DNA of 50,555 nucleotides from an uncultured Eubacteriales bacterium (GCA_905199755.1 CAJKHT010000010.1:1-50555), one strand, 5' to 3'; positions 16,275 through 25,703 are shown, counted from the stretch's first letter. The notes: a model not told the origin generated them from the letters alone. A program made the numbers and translations.

Positions 16275-18725
16275 ATGTTATTTTCAAATTTTACGGAAAA
16301 AGCAAGAATTGCAATCAGCAAAGCGCATGACTGTGCAGCAGAGCTGGGACACAATTATATAGGCAGCGAGCATCTGCTCGCCGGACTTGCCGCCGAGGGC
16401 AGCGGTGTTGCCGCAAAGGCGCTTTCAAAGGCAGGTCTTACAGAAGATAAAATCACCGACAAAATAAAGGAATTTACCGGCTACGGTGAACCGTTCAGCA
16501 CCGATGTTGAACTTCCGCTGACTCCGCGTTCAAAAAGAGTTCTGGAATTAAGTGCCTTTGAAGCGCAGAGACTCGGTCACAGCTATATCGGCACAGAGCA
16601 TATATTAATGGCAATTATGCGTGACGGCAGCGGTGTTGCCGCAAAGATAATCCGTTCATACGGCATAAGTATATCATCATTTTATAATGACATTGTTACC
16701 TCTATGGAAACAAAGTACAATTCGGAGCTTGGGCAGGACGGCAGCATCGGTTCAAACCAGAACTCGTCCACCCCTACACTGGATCAGTTCGGCAGAGATT
16801 TCACTGCGCTAGCCCGTGACGGAAAATTCGATCCCGTTATCGGACGTGCGCATGAAATCGAACGTGTTACGCAGATTCTTTCAAGACGTACCAAGAACAA
16901 TCCGTGCCTTATAGGTGAGCCGGGTGTAGGTAAAACAGCCGTAATCGAGGGACTGGCACAGAAAATCGCCTCGGGCGATGTACCGGAACCGCTGAAAAAC
17001 AAGCGTCTTGTTTCCGTTGACCTTTCGTCAATGGTAGCCGGTGCAAAGTACAGAGGTGAATTTGAGGAGCGGCTTAAAAAAGTCGTAAACGAAGTACTTG
17101 ACGCAAAGAATGTCATTCTGTTCATCGATGAATTTCATACCATTGTCGGCGCAGGCAGCGCAGAAGGCTCAATGGACGCATCGAATATATTAAAGCCTTT
17201 CCTCGCAAGAGGTGAATTGCAGCTTATCGGTGCGACAACGCTTAAAGAATACAAGAAATACATTGAAAAAGATGCGGCACTTGAAAGACGTTTTCAGCCT
17301 GTAACGGTAGGTGAGCCGAGTGCGGAGGAAACCGTTGAAATATTAAAAGGCATACGTGACAAATACGAGGCGCACCACAGTGTTACAATCACAGATGATG
17401 CGCTGGAGGCAGCCGCAAAGCTTTCATCAAGATATATAACCGACCGTTTCCTGCCCGACAAGGCAATAGACCTTATCGATGAGGCTGCGTCAAAGAAACG
17501 TTTAAGCTCGCAGACAGAGCCTGACGAATTAAAGGACAAGGAATCCCGTCTTGAAAAGCTTAAGAGCGAAAAAGAGGAGGCTATAACCGCGCAGGATTTT
17601 GAAAAAGCCGCTAAAATACGTGACGAGGAAAAACAGCTTTCGGAAGAAGCCGAAAAACTCAAGAGCGAATGGAAAGGCAGCGGCTCGTCCTCGGGACTTA
17701 CAGTTACGGAGGACGATATTGCCGATATTCTCGCGGACTGGACTCATATTCCTGCCGCAAAGCTCAAAGAGGAGGAAACCGAAAAGCTTAAGCATCTGGA
17801 GGATATTCTGCATGCGAGGGTTATCGGTCAGGACGAAGCGGTGAGCGCCGTTGCAAAGGCAATCAAGCGCGGCAGAGCAGGACTTAAGGATCCCAAACGT
17901 CCTATCGGTTCGTTCCTGTTCTTAGGACCTACAGGTGTAGGTAAAACAGAGCTTTCAAAGGCGCTTGCGGAAACAATGTTCGGCAGTGAAAATGCACTTA
18001 TAAGAGTTGATATGTCGGAATATATGGAGAAGCACGCGGTGTCTAAATTCATCGGTTCGCCTCCGGGATACGTTGGTTTTGAAGAGGGCGGTCAGCTTAC
18101 CGAAAAGATAAGAAAGCATCCGTACTCGGTTATTCTGTTTGATGAAATAGAAAAAGCGCATCCCGATGTATTCAACATCATGCTGCAAATTCTTGATGAC
18201 GGTATTCTTACCGATGCACAGGGCAGACGCGTTGACTTTAAAAACACGGTTATAATCATGACTTCAAACCTCGGCGCAAAGGAAATCCTGGGCAATGTAT
18301 CGTCACGTCTCGGTTTCGGCAAGGACGAAAAAGACGGCGAAGAAAAGACCGAGCATGAGAAAATAAAGGATAAGGTCATGGAGGAGGTTAAACGTACCTT
18401 CAAGCCGGAATTCCTTAACCGTATCGACGAGATTATCGTCTTTGACCGTTTGAGTGAGGATAACATCAAGAGCATAGCAAGGCTCATGCTTAAATCGCTT
18501 GAAGCACGGCTTAAGGAAAACGATATAACGGTTGAATTTACCGATGCGGCAGTCGAAAAGATTGCAAAGGCAGGCTTTGATCCCACCTACGGCGCAAGAC
18601 CGTTAAGACGTGCAATTCAAAATCACCTTGAAGACATGCTTTCGGAAAAAATCATTGACGGAGATGTTAAAAACGGTGACAGCATAACCGTTGACGCCGA
18701 CGGCGATAGCTTTATCGTAAAGTAA
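16275..18725 (+). CDS. clpC: ATP-dependent Clp protease ATPase subunit ClpC
   Basis: Hexameric unfoldase that feeds arginine-phosphorylated and misfolded proteins to ClpP; 816 residues, the normal size. Two N-terminal Clp repeats (about 1-150: FTEKARIAISKAH, then TPRSKRVLELSAFEAQRLGHSYIG) bind phosphoarginine. The first AAA domain has Walker A GEPGVGKT and Walker B VILFIDEFH. A UVR-containing middle domain follows (about 415-460, QDFEKAAKIRDEE). The second AAA domain has GPTGVGKTE and VILFDEIEKAH. The C-terminal small domain includes FLNRIDEIIVF and GARPLRRAI. GGGGAG precedes the ATG. It is the last gene of the CtsR-controlled operon. Confidence 0.97.
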   Translation: MLFSNFTEKARIAISKAHDCAAELGHNYIGSEHLLAGLAAEGSGVAAKALSKAGLTEDKITDKIKEFTGYGEPFSTDVELPLTPRSKRVLELSAFEAQRLGHSYIGTEHILMAIMRDGSGVAAKIIRSYGISISSFYNDIVTSMETKYNSELGQDGSIGSNQNSSTPTLDQFGRDFTALARDGKFDPVIGRAHEIERVTQILSRRTKNNPCLIGEPGVGKTAVIEGLAQKIASGDVPEPLKNKRLVSVDLSSMVAGAKYRGEFEERLKKVVNEVLDAKNVILFIDEFHTIVGAGSAEGSMDASNILKPFLARGELQLIGATTLKEYKKYIEKDAALERRFQPVTVGEPSAEETVEILKGIRDKYEAHHSVTITDDALEAAAKLSSRYITDRFLPDKAIDLIDEAASKKRLSSQTEPDELKDKESRLEKLKSEKEEAITAQDFEKAAKIRDEEKQLSEEAEKLKSEWKGSGSSSGLTVTEDDIADILADWTHIPAAKLKEEETEKLKHLEDILHARVIGQDEAVSAVAKAIKRGRAGLKDPKRPIGSFLFLGPTGVGKTELSKALAETMFGSENALIRVDMSEYMEKHAVSKFIGSPPGYVGFEEGGQLTEKIRKHPYSVILFDEIEKAHPDVFNIMLQILDDGILTDAQGRRVDFKNTVIIMTSNLGAKEILGNVSSRLGFGKDEKDGEEKTEHEKIKDKVMEEVKRTFKPEFLNRIDEIIVFDRLSEDNIKSIARLMLKSLEARLKENDITVEFTDAAVEKIAKAGFDPTYGARPLRRAIQNHLEDMLSEKIIDGDVKNGDSITVDADGDSFIVK

Positions 18726-18735
18726 TGTTAAATAT

Positions 18736-18775
18736 TTAAGGGCAGGAAAGCCGATTTCAGACTTCCTGCCCTTAA
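18736..18775. terminator. Bidirectional terminator between clpC and the ABC exporter
   Basis: Perfect 13-bp inverted repeat (18736-18748 with 18763-18775) made of GGGCAGG/CCTGCCC flanked by TTAA. A-rich and T-rich flanks on both sides suit the two converging genes. Confidence 0.85.
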
Positions 18776-18799
18776 TTTATGTTCTTTAAACTGCTTTTC

Positions 18800-20563
18800 T
18801 CACATATTTGCATACATACTGTACAGATTATAGTATAATCCGTGCTTTTCTATAAGCTCCGCATGTGAGCCTTGCTCCTCTATTCCGTTCTCGGTAAGGA
18901 CAAGAATTATATCGGCATTGCGTATGGTGGTAAGGCGGTGCGCAATGGTAAACACGGTTCTTCCGCGGGCAAGCTTTTCGAGCGACTCCTGAACGATTTT
19001 CTCGCTCTCGTTATCAAGTGCGGAGGTTGCCTCATCCAGAATAAGCACCGGTGGATTTTTTAAGAATACACGTGCAATAGAAATTCTTTGTTTCTGCCCT
19101 CCCGACAGCTTTATTCCGCGTTCACCGACATACGTATCATACCCGTTCGGCAGCGCTTCGATAAATTCATGCGCCCCGGCAGCCTTTGCCGCCTCGATTA
19201 CTTCGTCCCTCGATGCGTCCTTTCTGCCGTAGAGAATATTCTCAAGTATTGTTCCCGAAAACAGATAAACGTCCTGCTGAACAACACCTATCGCATCTCG
19301 CAGTGATTTTAATGTAACAGTCTTTATATCCGTACCGTCAATTAGGATTTTCCCCTCCGTTACATCATAAAATCTCGGAATAAGATTGCACATTGTGGTT
19401 TTTCCGCCGCCCGACGGACCTACCAGCGCAACATTTCCGCCTTTTTTGATATGCAGATTTATATTGGAAAGCACATTGTTTTTATCATCGCTGTAATGAA
19501 AGCTTACATTGTCAAAAACAATATCACCTCTGACATCTTTAAGCTCCTGTGCATTTTCCGTTTCGGTTATATCGGGTGGAGTATCCATAATCTCAAGAAA
19601 ACGCTCAATTCCCGTCATACCGCGCTGAAACTGCTCCGTAAACTGTATAATGGTGCGCAGCGTAGCAAGCAGTGTGCTTACATACAGCAGATATGCGGTT
19701 AGGTCGGCAGGATTGATTTTGCCTTTTACCATGAAAAATGCACCGGCGGTAAATACCGTCAGATACATTATTCCCTCAAAAAATCTGTTTGAGGTCTGAA
19801 AGCCTGCCATGTAATAATAACCCGTTTTTTTCGTTTGCAGAAAAAGCTTGTTTCCCTGCTCAAATTTTTCACGCTCCGTATCCTCGTTTGCAAATGATTT
19901 TACAACACGTATTCCCAAAAGCGTATCCTCGGTCTGCGAATTTATTTCGCCTATCTGATGCCGCTGCGCCTTGAATGCCGTTCTCATACGCGTATTGAAA
20001 AACTTTACAAACACGAATATCAGCGGCAGCGCCGCAAACATTATAAGCGTAAGTGCAACATTCACCCTGCACAGTATTATAAAAGTCACCGCTATTTTAA
20101 GCGCGGCTATAAAAAATTCTTCCGGGCAATGGTGCGCAAACTCCGTGACATCAAACAAATCGCTTGTAATTCTCGCCATTATCTGACCTATCTTATGGTC
20201 GGAATAATACGAAAAGGATAATTTCTGCAAATGGTCGAACAAATCACGGCGCATATCGGTTTCGATTTTTGCACCCATAACATGCCCCGTGTCCGCCATA
20301 TAAAAATTCGCCGCGGAATCTATAAGCCGAAGCACAAAATAAATAAGAGCGGTCTTGATAATAAGTCCGCCTGTAAGTGAATAAATATCGTTAATTCCTT
20401 TATTTGTTATAAACCGTACAAGCATAGGGAACGCAAGGTCGCACACCGTAGTGAGCGACGCGCAGAATAAATCAAGAAACAATGTTCCCTTATAGCTTTT
20501 AAAATACGGCACAAATCTTTTTATAAGATAACCCATTTTCATGGGCTGCTGTTTTTCTTTCAT
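18800..20563 (-). CDS. ABC exporter, fused membrane and ATP-binding domains (MsbA/LmrA-like)
   Basis: A 587-residue half-transporter that should work as a dimer. Six membrane helices fill about residues 25-320, with the type IV exporter coupling region EINSQTEDTLLGIRVVKSFANEDTE. The nucleotide-binding domain carries Walker A GPSGGGKTT, the Q-loop GVVQQDVYLFSGT, signature KLSGGQKQRISIAR, Walker B PVLILDEATSALD and the switch His in TIAHRL. Substrates of this group are lipids, drugs or peptides and cannot be told apart here. Its ATG overlaps the mscL stop as ATGA, so it is translationally coupled to mscL and glyQS upstream. Confidence 0.92.
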   Translation of the reverse strand: MKEKQQPMKMGYLIKRFVPYFKSYKGTLFLDLFCASLTTVCDLAFPMLVRFITNKGINDIYSLTGGLIIKTALIYFVLRLIDSAANFYMADTGHVMGAKIETDMRRDLFDHLQKLSFSYYSDHKIGQIMARITSDLFDVTEFAHHCPEEFFIAALKIAVTFIILCRVNVALTLIMFAALPLIFVFVKFFNTRMRTAFKAQRHQIGEINSQTEDTLLGIRVVKSFANEDTEREKFEQGNKLFLQTKKTGYYYMAGFQTSNRFFEGIMYLTVFTAGAFFMVKGKINPADLTAYLLYVSTLLATLRTIIQFTEQFQRGMTGIERFLEIMDTPPDITETENAQELKDVRGDIVFDNVSFHYSDDKNNVLSNINLHIKKGGNVALVGPSGGGKTTMCNLIPRFYDVTEGKILIDGTDIKTVTLKSLRDAIGVVQQDVYLFSGTILENILYGRKDASRDEVIEAAKAAGAHEFIEALPNGYDTYVGERGIKLSGGQKQRISIARVFLKNPPVLILDEATSALDNESEKIVQESLEKLARGRTVFTIAHRLTTIRNADIILVLTENGIEEQGSHAELIEKHGLYYNLYSMYANM

Positions 20564-21018
20564 TCTTCTTTTTGTTCCTTTAACAAATCCCTTATTTCGG
20601 CGAGCAGCTCCTCCTGAGTCGGAGCGGCAGCCTCCTCCGCTTCTTCTTCCTCCTGCTTTACAACAAGACGCGAATGTAAATTATTCATAAATTTAACAAG
20701 GCAGAAGATAATGAAAGCCATTATCAGAAAATTTATCACCGATGACAGGAAATTCCCTATATTAATACTCGTTCCCGGGATAATCCAATTCGACATATTG
20801 CGCACACTGTTAAGCGCCTCCTGCTCTCCCACACCGGCAGCCGTGGAGTTTAATGCCTTGGAAAATGTACCCGTTACAAATGCGATAAACGGATTTATCA
20901 CATCTGCGACCAAAGAATCGACAATTCCTTTGAAAGAGCCGCCGATAACAACGCCGACAGCCATATCCATAACATTTCCCCGTGCTATAAACTCCTTAAA
21001 CTCCTGCATGAATTTCAT
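20560..21018 (-). CDS. mscL: Large-conductance mechanosensitive channel MscL
   Basis: Pentameric safety valve that opens under membrane tension after osmotic downshock. The 152-residue product begins MKFMQEFKEFIARGNVMDMAVGVVIGGSFKGIVDSLVADVINP, the family's most conserved stretch: the amphipathic N-helix plus TM1 with the narrow gate. TM2 (FLSSVINFLIMAFIIFCLVKFMN) follows an extracellular loop of about 40 residues. The C-terminal helix is long and acidic and includes EELLAEIRDLLKEQ, the usual cytoplasmic bundle motif. GGTGG lies 8 bases before the ATG. It sits between glyQS and the ABC exporter on one minus-strand transcript. Confidence 0.96.
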   Translation of the reverse strand: MKFMQEFKEFIARGNVMDMAVGVVIGGSFKGIVDSLVADVINPFIAFVTGTFSKALNSTAAGVGEQEALNSVRNMSNWIIPGTSINIGNFLSSVINFLIMAFIIFCLVKFMNNLHSRLVVKQEEEEAEEAAAPTQEELLAEIRDLLKEQKEE

Positions 21019-21042
21019 TTTCTTCCACCATCCTCTGTTAAT

Positions 21043-22434
21043 TTAAAATTCCAGTTTTTCATCGAGGAATTTTTCCAAATCCTCAATCTTAATTCTTGTC
21101 TGCTGCATTGTATCTCTTTCACGCACCGTTACGGCTCCGTCATTTTCCGAATCGAAATCGTAGGTAATGCAGAACGGAGTTCCTATCTCGTCCTGACGGC
21201 GGTAACGCTTGCCTATTGAGCCTGCATCATCATATTCACAGTTGTATTTCTTTATAAGCTTTTCAAACACCTTTTCCGCCTGTTCGTTAAGCTTCTTTGA
21301 CAGCGGCAGAACAGCTGCCTTTACGGGCGCAATTGCCGGGTGCAGATGAAGAACCACTCTGCTGTCACCGTTTTCAAGTTCTTCTTCGTCATATGCTTCG
21401 CAAAGGAGCGCAAGCGCAACTCTGTCCGCACCGAGAGACGGCTCGATTACATACGGAACATATTTCTCATTCGTTACGGGATCCATGTACTCAAGATTCT
21501 GTCCGCTGTGTTCGATATGCTGCTTCAGGTCATAGTCCGTTCTGTCGGCAATCCCCCACAATTCGCCCCATCCGAACGGGAATAAAAATTCAATGTCCGA
21601 TGTAGCCTTTGAATAGAATGCCAGTTCTTCGGGAGCATGGTCTCTGAAACGCAGGTTTTCCGGCTTCATGTTAAGCGAATACAGAAAATCTATACAATAC
21701 TGCTTCCAGTAAGCAAACCATTCGAGGTCTGTATCGGGCTTGCAGAAAAATTCAAGCTCCATCTGCTCAAATTCACGGGTACGGAACGTAAAGTTTCCGG
21801 GTGTGATTTCATTTCTGAACGATTTTCCCACCTGTCCTATTCCGAACGGAATTTTCTTGCGGCTTGAACGCTGAACATTCTTGAAGTTTACAAAAATACC
21901 CTGAGCGGTTTCGGGACGCAGATAAATTGTGTTTTCACTGTCCTCGGTAACACCCTGGAACGTTTTGAACATGAGGTTAAATTGACGAATGTCGGTGTAA
22001 TTCATTTTACCGCACTTGGGGCATACTATGCTGTTTTCCTTGATGTAGTCCATAAGCTGCTCGTTTGTCCAGCCGTCGCAGCAGATGTCCTCGTTTTTCT
22101 CAGCCGCAAAGTCCTCTATAAGCTTATCCGCTCTGAAACGTGACTTACATTCCTTACAGTCAACGAGAGGATCGGAAAAGCCGCCCACATGTCCCGATGC
22201 AACCCATGCCTCGGGGTTCATGAGAATGGCACAGTCTATTCCGACATTGTACTTTGACTCCTGAATGAATTTCTTTCTCCACACTTCTTTGACGTTGTTC
22301 TTAAATTCAACACCCAGAGGGCCGTAGTCCCATGTATTTGCAAGTCCGCCGTAAATTTCGCTTCCGGCAAAGATATATCCCCTGCCCTTGCATAATGCGA
22401 CGATTTTATCCATTGTTTTTTCCGTATTTTTCAT
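21043..22434 (-). CDS. glyQS: Glycyl-tRNA synthetase, homodimeric type
   Basis: Charges tRNA-Gly with glycine. The 463-residue single chain is the alpha2 class II enzyme (archaeal/eukaryotic and Gram-positive type), not the two-subunit GlyQ/GlyS form. Visible parts are the N-terminal KIVALCKGRGYIFAGSEIYGGLANTWDYGPLG, a zinc-like insertion (CKECKSRFRADK ... CPKCGKMNYT), motif 2 FRNEITPGNFTFRTREFEQME, motif 3 region EPSLGADRVALALL, and the C-terminal anticodon-binding domain from about 360 (VVLHLHPAIAPVKAAVLPL). GGAAAGGAAAC precedes the ATG. No T-box leader is present; the leader is only about 45 bases. Confidence 0.97.
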   Translation of the reverse strand: MKNTEKTMDKIVALCKGRGYIFAGSEIYGGLANTWDYGPLGVEFKNNVKEVWRKKFIQESKYNVGIDCAILMNPEAWVASGHVGGFSDPLVDCKECKSRFRADKLIEDFAAEKNEDICCDGWTNEQLMDYIKENSIVCPKCGKMNYTDIRQFNLMFKTFQGVTEDSENTIYLRPETAQGIFVNFKNVQRSSRKKIPFGIGQVGKSFRNEITPGNFTFRTREFEQMELEFFCKPDTDLEWFAYWKQYCIDFLYSLNMKPENLRFRDHAPEELAFYSKATSDIEFLFPFGWGELWGIADRTDYDLKQHIEHSGQNLEYMDPVTNEKYVPYVIEPSLGADRVALALLCEAYDEEELENGDSRVVLHLHPAIAPVKAAVLPLSKKLNEQAEKVFEKLIKKYNCEYDDAGSIGKRYRRQDEIGTPFCITYDFDSENDGAVTVRERDTMQQTRIKIEDLEKFLDEKLEF

Positions 22435-22484
22435 TTTGATATGTTTCCTTTCCGTGCCTCCGGCACAAGTTCATATATGTATAT

Positions 22485-22514
22485 AGTTTATCGCAATATA
22501 CGGTCATTTGTCAA
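22485..22514 (-). promoter_or_regulatory. Promoter of glyQS-mscL-ABC exporter operon
   Basis: Minus strand: -35 TTGACA at 22514-22509, 18 bases, -10 TAAACT at 22490-22485. The short leader contains a GTGCC/GGCAC hairpin with GGA as the loop, just upstream of the ribosome binding site. Confidence 0.6.
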
Positions 22515-22543
22515 GTATTTACGCGAAATTTTACCAAAAACGC

Positions 22544-22582
22544 AAAAAACGGTGCGGTTTTGCATAAACCACACCGTTTTTT
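22544..22582 (-). terminator. Terminator of metY
   Basis: Near-perfect hairpin: AAAAAACGGTG (22544-22554) pairs with CACCGTTTTTT (22572-22582), with GGTTT/AAACC inside and one mismatch. On the minus strand it lies 16 bases past the metY stop and ends in T6. Confidence 0.88.
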
Positions 22583-22597
22583 GTACCGTATTATATG

Positions 22598-23899
22598 TTA
22601 TTTTACCGCTTCAAATGCAGCGTCCAATGCAGCAATAAGGTCATCGGCATTTTCGATACCTATTGACAGTCTGATTGTGTTCGGCTTAATACCCTGATCC
22701 TCAAGTTCCTCTGCGGTAAGCTGTGAATGAGTTGTACTTGCGGGGTGAATTACAAGCGATTTCACGTCCGCAACATTCGCAAGCAGAGAGAATATCGCAA
22801 GATTATCTATAAACTTCTGTGCGGTCTTATCATCGCCCTTGATTTCAAAGGTGAATATCGAACCGCCGCCGTTCGGGAAGTATTTTTTATAATACTTATG
22901 GCTCGGCTCGCTTTCAAGCGACGGATGATGAACAGCCTCAACCTGCGGATGATTATTCAGGTAATTAACTATCTTAATTGCATTTTCAACATGACGCTGT
23001 ACTCTTAACGATAGTGTCTCAAGTCCCTGCAGGAAGATGAATGCATGGAACGGCGAAAGCGTCGCACCGGTGTCACGGAGCAGGATTGCTCTTATATACG
23101 TTACAAATGCAGCACCCGGAGCGGCATCCGCAAACGCAATTCCGTGATAGCTCGGATTAGGCTCCGAAATCCACGGATATTTGCCAGATGCTTTCCAGTC
23201 GAAATTGCCGCTGTCAACAACAACGCCGCCGATTGCGGTACCGTGTCCGCCTATAAACTTTGTTGCCGAGTGAATTACTATGTCTGCGCCATACTCGATA
23301 GGTCTTACAAGATACGGTGTTGCAAAGGTTGAGTCAACCACAAGCGGAATATTATGCTTATGCGCAATTTTTGCAATTTCTTCTATATCTATAATGTTTG
23401 AGTTGGGATTTCCCAGTGTCTCTATATAAAGAGCCTTTGTATTGGGCTGTATTGCCGCCTCAAACGAACCTGGTACTTCAGGATCGACAAAGGTTGCGGT
23501 GATACCTGAAAGCGGAAGCGTGTGTGCCAAAAGGTTGTATGTTCCGCCGTAAATCGTTTTTGACGCTACTATATGCTCACCGCTCTTTGCAAGAGCAAGA
23601 ATCGTATAGTTTACCGCCGCTGCACCCGAAGCCAGCGCCAATGCCGCCGTGCCACCCTCAAGCGATGCTATTCTCTGCTCGAATATATCCTGTGTCGGGT
23701 TGGTTAATCTGCCGTAAATGTTTCCGGCATCCTTTAAGCCGAAACGGTCTGCGGCGTGCTGTGAGTTGTGGAACACATATGATGAGGATGCGTAAATCGG
23801 TACGGCTCTTGCGTCCGTAACGGGATCCGCCTGCTCCTGACCTATGTGTAATTGTCTTGTTTCAAAGCTCCAGTTTTTTGAATTCTTTATATCTGACAT
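22598..23899 (-). CDS. metY: O-acetylhomoserine sulfhydrylase (aminocarboxypropyltransferase)
   Basis: PLP enzyme that makes homocysteine from O-acetylhomoserine and sulfide. The 433-residue length is typical of MetY and about 50 residues longer than cystathionine gamma-synthase. Motifs are FETRQLHIGQEQADPVTDARAVPIYASSSYVF at the start, YGRLTNPTQDIFEQRIASLEGG for PLP-phosphate contacts from the neighbouring subunit, VDSTFATPYL, and the Schiff-base Lys in VIHSATKFIGGHGT. GGGAGG precedes the ATG. It is divergent from metF and metH, whose products methylate the homocysteine. A close paralogue acting on O-succinylhomoserine cannot be wholly excluded. Confidence 0.94.
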   Translation of the reverse strand: MSDIKNSKNWSFETRQLHIGQEQADPVTDARAVPIYASSSYVFHNSQHAADRFGLKDAGNIYGRLTNPTQDIFEQRIASLEGGTAALALASGAAAVNYTILALAKSGEHIVASKTIYGGTYNLLAHTLPLSGITATFVDPEVPGSFEAAIQPNTKALYIETLGNPNSNIIDIEEIAKIAHKHNIPLVVDSTFATPYLVRPIEYGADIVIHSATKFIGGHGTAIGGVVVDSGNFDWKASGKYPWISEPNPSYHGIAFADAAPGAAFVTYIRAILLRDTGATLSPFHAFIFLQGLETLSLRVQRHVENAIKIVNYLNNHPQVEAVHHPSLESEPSHKYYKKYFPNGGGSIFTFEIKGDDKTAQKFIDNLAIFSLLANVADVKSLVIHPASTTHSQLTAEELEDQGIKPNTIRLSIGIENADDLIAALDAAFEAVK

Positions 23900-23926
23900 T
23901 TTATTTTCCTCCCTGTTTTTTTATTC

Positions 23927-23987
23927 CCCATATTACCTATGGGTTTAATATGTTTTAAATTATAGCACAGGTTTTCCCGCTTGTCAA
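23927..23987 (-). promoter_or_regulatory. metY promoter and inverted repeat in the leader
   Basis: Minus strand: -35 TTGACA (23987-23982), 17 bases, -10 TATAAT (23964-23959), a perfect consensus promoter. About 10 to 26 bases after the predicted start lies a 6-bp inverted repeat CCCATA-N5-TATGGG (23927-23943), a possible repressor site. No S-box or T-box fits in the roughly 53-base leader. Confidence 0.65.
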
Positions 23988-24060
23988 TACTTTTTTGCAA
24001 AAAAAACATAAAGATGAAAAAAATTCATTTATCGGCTGTTTTTATGTTGAATTATGCATA

Positions 24061-24093
24061 TTGACTTTTGTAAAAAAAAAGTATATACTTTTT
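24061..24093 (+). promoter_or_regulatory. metF promoter overlapped by an 18-bp palindrome
   Basis: -35 TTGACT at 24061-24066, 17 bases, -10 TATACT at 24084-24089. The -10 lies inside a perfect palindrome (24076-24093), five A, GTATATAC, five T. It is a candidate operator, though its simple composition means it could be incidental. Confidence 0.6.
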
Positions 24094-24133
24094 GTATATG
24101 TACTTATAAATACTGAAAGGAACGGTTATATAT

Positions 24134-25000
24134 ATGAAATTATCGGAATTATTTGCACAAAACAGACCTACACTGTCGTTCGAGGTATTTCCGCCCAAAA
24201 CAGACGATAACTATGAAAGCGTAAAATATGCAACAGAGCATATTGCGGAGCTTAAACCCGATTATATGAGCGTTACCTACGGCGCGGGCGGCGGTACAAG
24301 CGAATATACCGTATCGATTGCGGCAAATATTCTTAACGGCTACGGCGTGACTCCGCTGGCGCATCTTACATGCGTTTCTTCAAAAAAGGATAAAATCATA
24401 TCTCAGCTTGATGCACTTAAAGCAAACGGCATTGAAAATATCCTTGCTCTGCGCGGAGATATTCCGAAAAACAGCAATCCCGATGAAAAGCGCGAGTACC
24501 GGTATGCATATCAGCTTATACGCGATATAAAGGAGCACGGCGATTTCTGTATAGGCGGAGCTTGCTACCCCGAAAGCCATGTTGAATCGGCAAATTCAAC
24601 AGAGGATATTAAGCATTTAAAGGAAAAAGTAGATACGGGATGCGATTTCCTGACTACACAAATGTTTTTTGACAATAATATATTATATACGTTTTTATAT
24701 AAAATACGCGAGGCAGGAATAACCGTACCTGTCGTTGCCGGAATTATGCCCGTAACAAACGGAAAACAGATTAAGCGTATATATGAGCTTTCCGGCACAT
24801 ATCTTCCGCAGAGGTTTAAATCCATAGTTGACCGTTTCGGAGACGATCCGGCGGCAATGAAGCAGGCAGGCATAGCATATGCCACCGAACAGATTATAGA
24901 CCTTTTGGCAAACGGTGTGAATGCAATTCACATCTACACAATGAACAAGCCCGATGTAGCGGCAAAAATACAGCAAAGCTTATCGGATATTATAAAATAG
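24134..25000 (+). CDS. metF: 5,10-methylenetetrahydrofolate reductase
   Basis: FAD enzyme producing 5-methyltetrahydrofolate, the methyl donor for MetH. It has 288 residues, the usual bacterial size. The TIM barrel shows FEVFPPKTDDNYESV near residue 16 with the catalytic Glu, VTYGAGGGTSEYT, HLTCVSSKKDKI, NILALRGDIP, and TQMFFDNNILYTFL late in the barrel, the folate-site block. AAAGGAAC precedes the ATG with a long spacing. Downstream by 28 and 13 bases come the MetH reactivation protein and MetH, so the operon contains both folate-dependent steps of methionine synthesis. Confidence 0.96.
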   Translation: MKLSELFAQNRPTLSFEVFPPKTDDNYESVKYATEHIAELKPDYMSVTYGAGGGTSEYTVSIAANILNGYGVTPLAHLTCVSSKKDKIISQLDALKANGIENILALRGDIPKNSNPDEKREYRYAYQLIRDIKEHGDFCIGGACYPESHVESANSTEDIKHLKEKVDTGCDFLTTQMFFDNNILYTFLYKIREAGITVPVVAGIMPVTNGKQIKRIYELSGTYLPQRFKSIVDRFGDDPAAMKQAGIAYATEQIIDLLANGVNAIHIYTMNKPDVAAKIQQSLSDIIK

Positions 25001-25028
25001 GCTGTGTCTCAGAACGAGGAGGATTTAT

Positions 25029-25703
25029 ATGATAAAAACCGCATACGCTTCTCCGGAAGAAATAACCGTTGACCGCCGCGAGGTCTACAGATATATGGGC
25101 TGCGGAAAAAACAATGCGGACGAACGCGTTGCGGCGCTTGCCGAAAGTGTTATTGGCGAAATGCTGCCGCGGCTGCAATGCAAGGCATGCTACGACAGAT
25201 TTCCCGTTATTATAAATAATGACACCGCAGATTTGGGATTTACCGTAACACGTTCAAAAAATCTTATAAAAAATCTTGACGGCTGTGATGAAATAATACT
25301 TTTCACCGCCACGGCAGGCATTGATGCCGACCGTATAATACAAAAAAGCTCAATGCTTTCTCCGCTGCGTGCGGTTGCTGCGCAGGCGGTGGGCGCTGCG
25401 GCGATAGAAAGCTGGTGCGATATTCTGTGCGGACGCTTTAAAGCGCAGGAGGAACGGCACGGGAACTATCTCAGACCGAGGTTCAGCCCCGGCTACGGAG
25501 ATTTGCCGCTTGAAATGCAGAAAAAGATTTTTGCCGTTCTCGACTGCGGACGGAAAATCGGAGTTACGCTCAACGAAAGCCTTTTAATGTCTCCGAGCAA
25601 ATCGGTATCGGCAATTATAGGCATAGGAAAAAACAGGCTTGACTGTTCTCACGGCGGCTGTGCGTCATGCACAAAAACGGACTGTGAATTCAGGCTTGAC
25701 TGA
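25029..25703 (+). CDS. Stand-alone MetH reactivation-domain protein
   Basis: A 224-residue protein matching the C-terminal activation (AdoMet-binding) domain of cobalamin-dependent methionine synthase. The key motif is RPRFSPGYGDLPLEMQ (about 149-164), the RxSPGY loop that binds S-adenosylmethionine, preceded by a helical segment VAAQAVGAAAIESWCD. The following MetH lacks this domain, so the enzyme is split into two chains; this protein should remethylate cob(II)alamin after accidental oxidation. The extreme C-terminus has a four-cysteine tail (CSHGGCASCTKTDC) absent from the classical domain, possibly a metal or redox site. GAGGAGG precedes the ATG. It is 13 bases upstream of metH. Confidence 0.85.
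   Translation: MIKTAYASPEEITVDRREVYRYMGCGKNNADERVAALAESVIGEMLPRLQCKACYDRFPVIINNDTADLGFTVTRSKNLIKNLDGCDEIILFTATAGIDADRIIQKSSMLSPLRAVAAQAVGAAAIESWCDILCGRFKAQEERHGNYLRPRFSPGYGDLPLEMQKKIFAVLDCGRKIGVTLNESLLMSPSKSVSAIIGIGKNRLDCSHGGCASCTKTDCEFRLD

Noticed and set aside
22435..22514. Possible T-box leader before glyQS
   Set aside because: The leader is only about 45 bases, with no T-box sequence or specifier loop.
23900..24133. Possible SAM (S-box) riboswitch between metY and metF
   Set aside because: Both leaders are under about 60 bases and lack the conserved S-box blocks.
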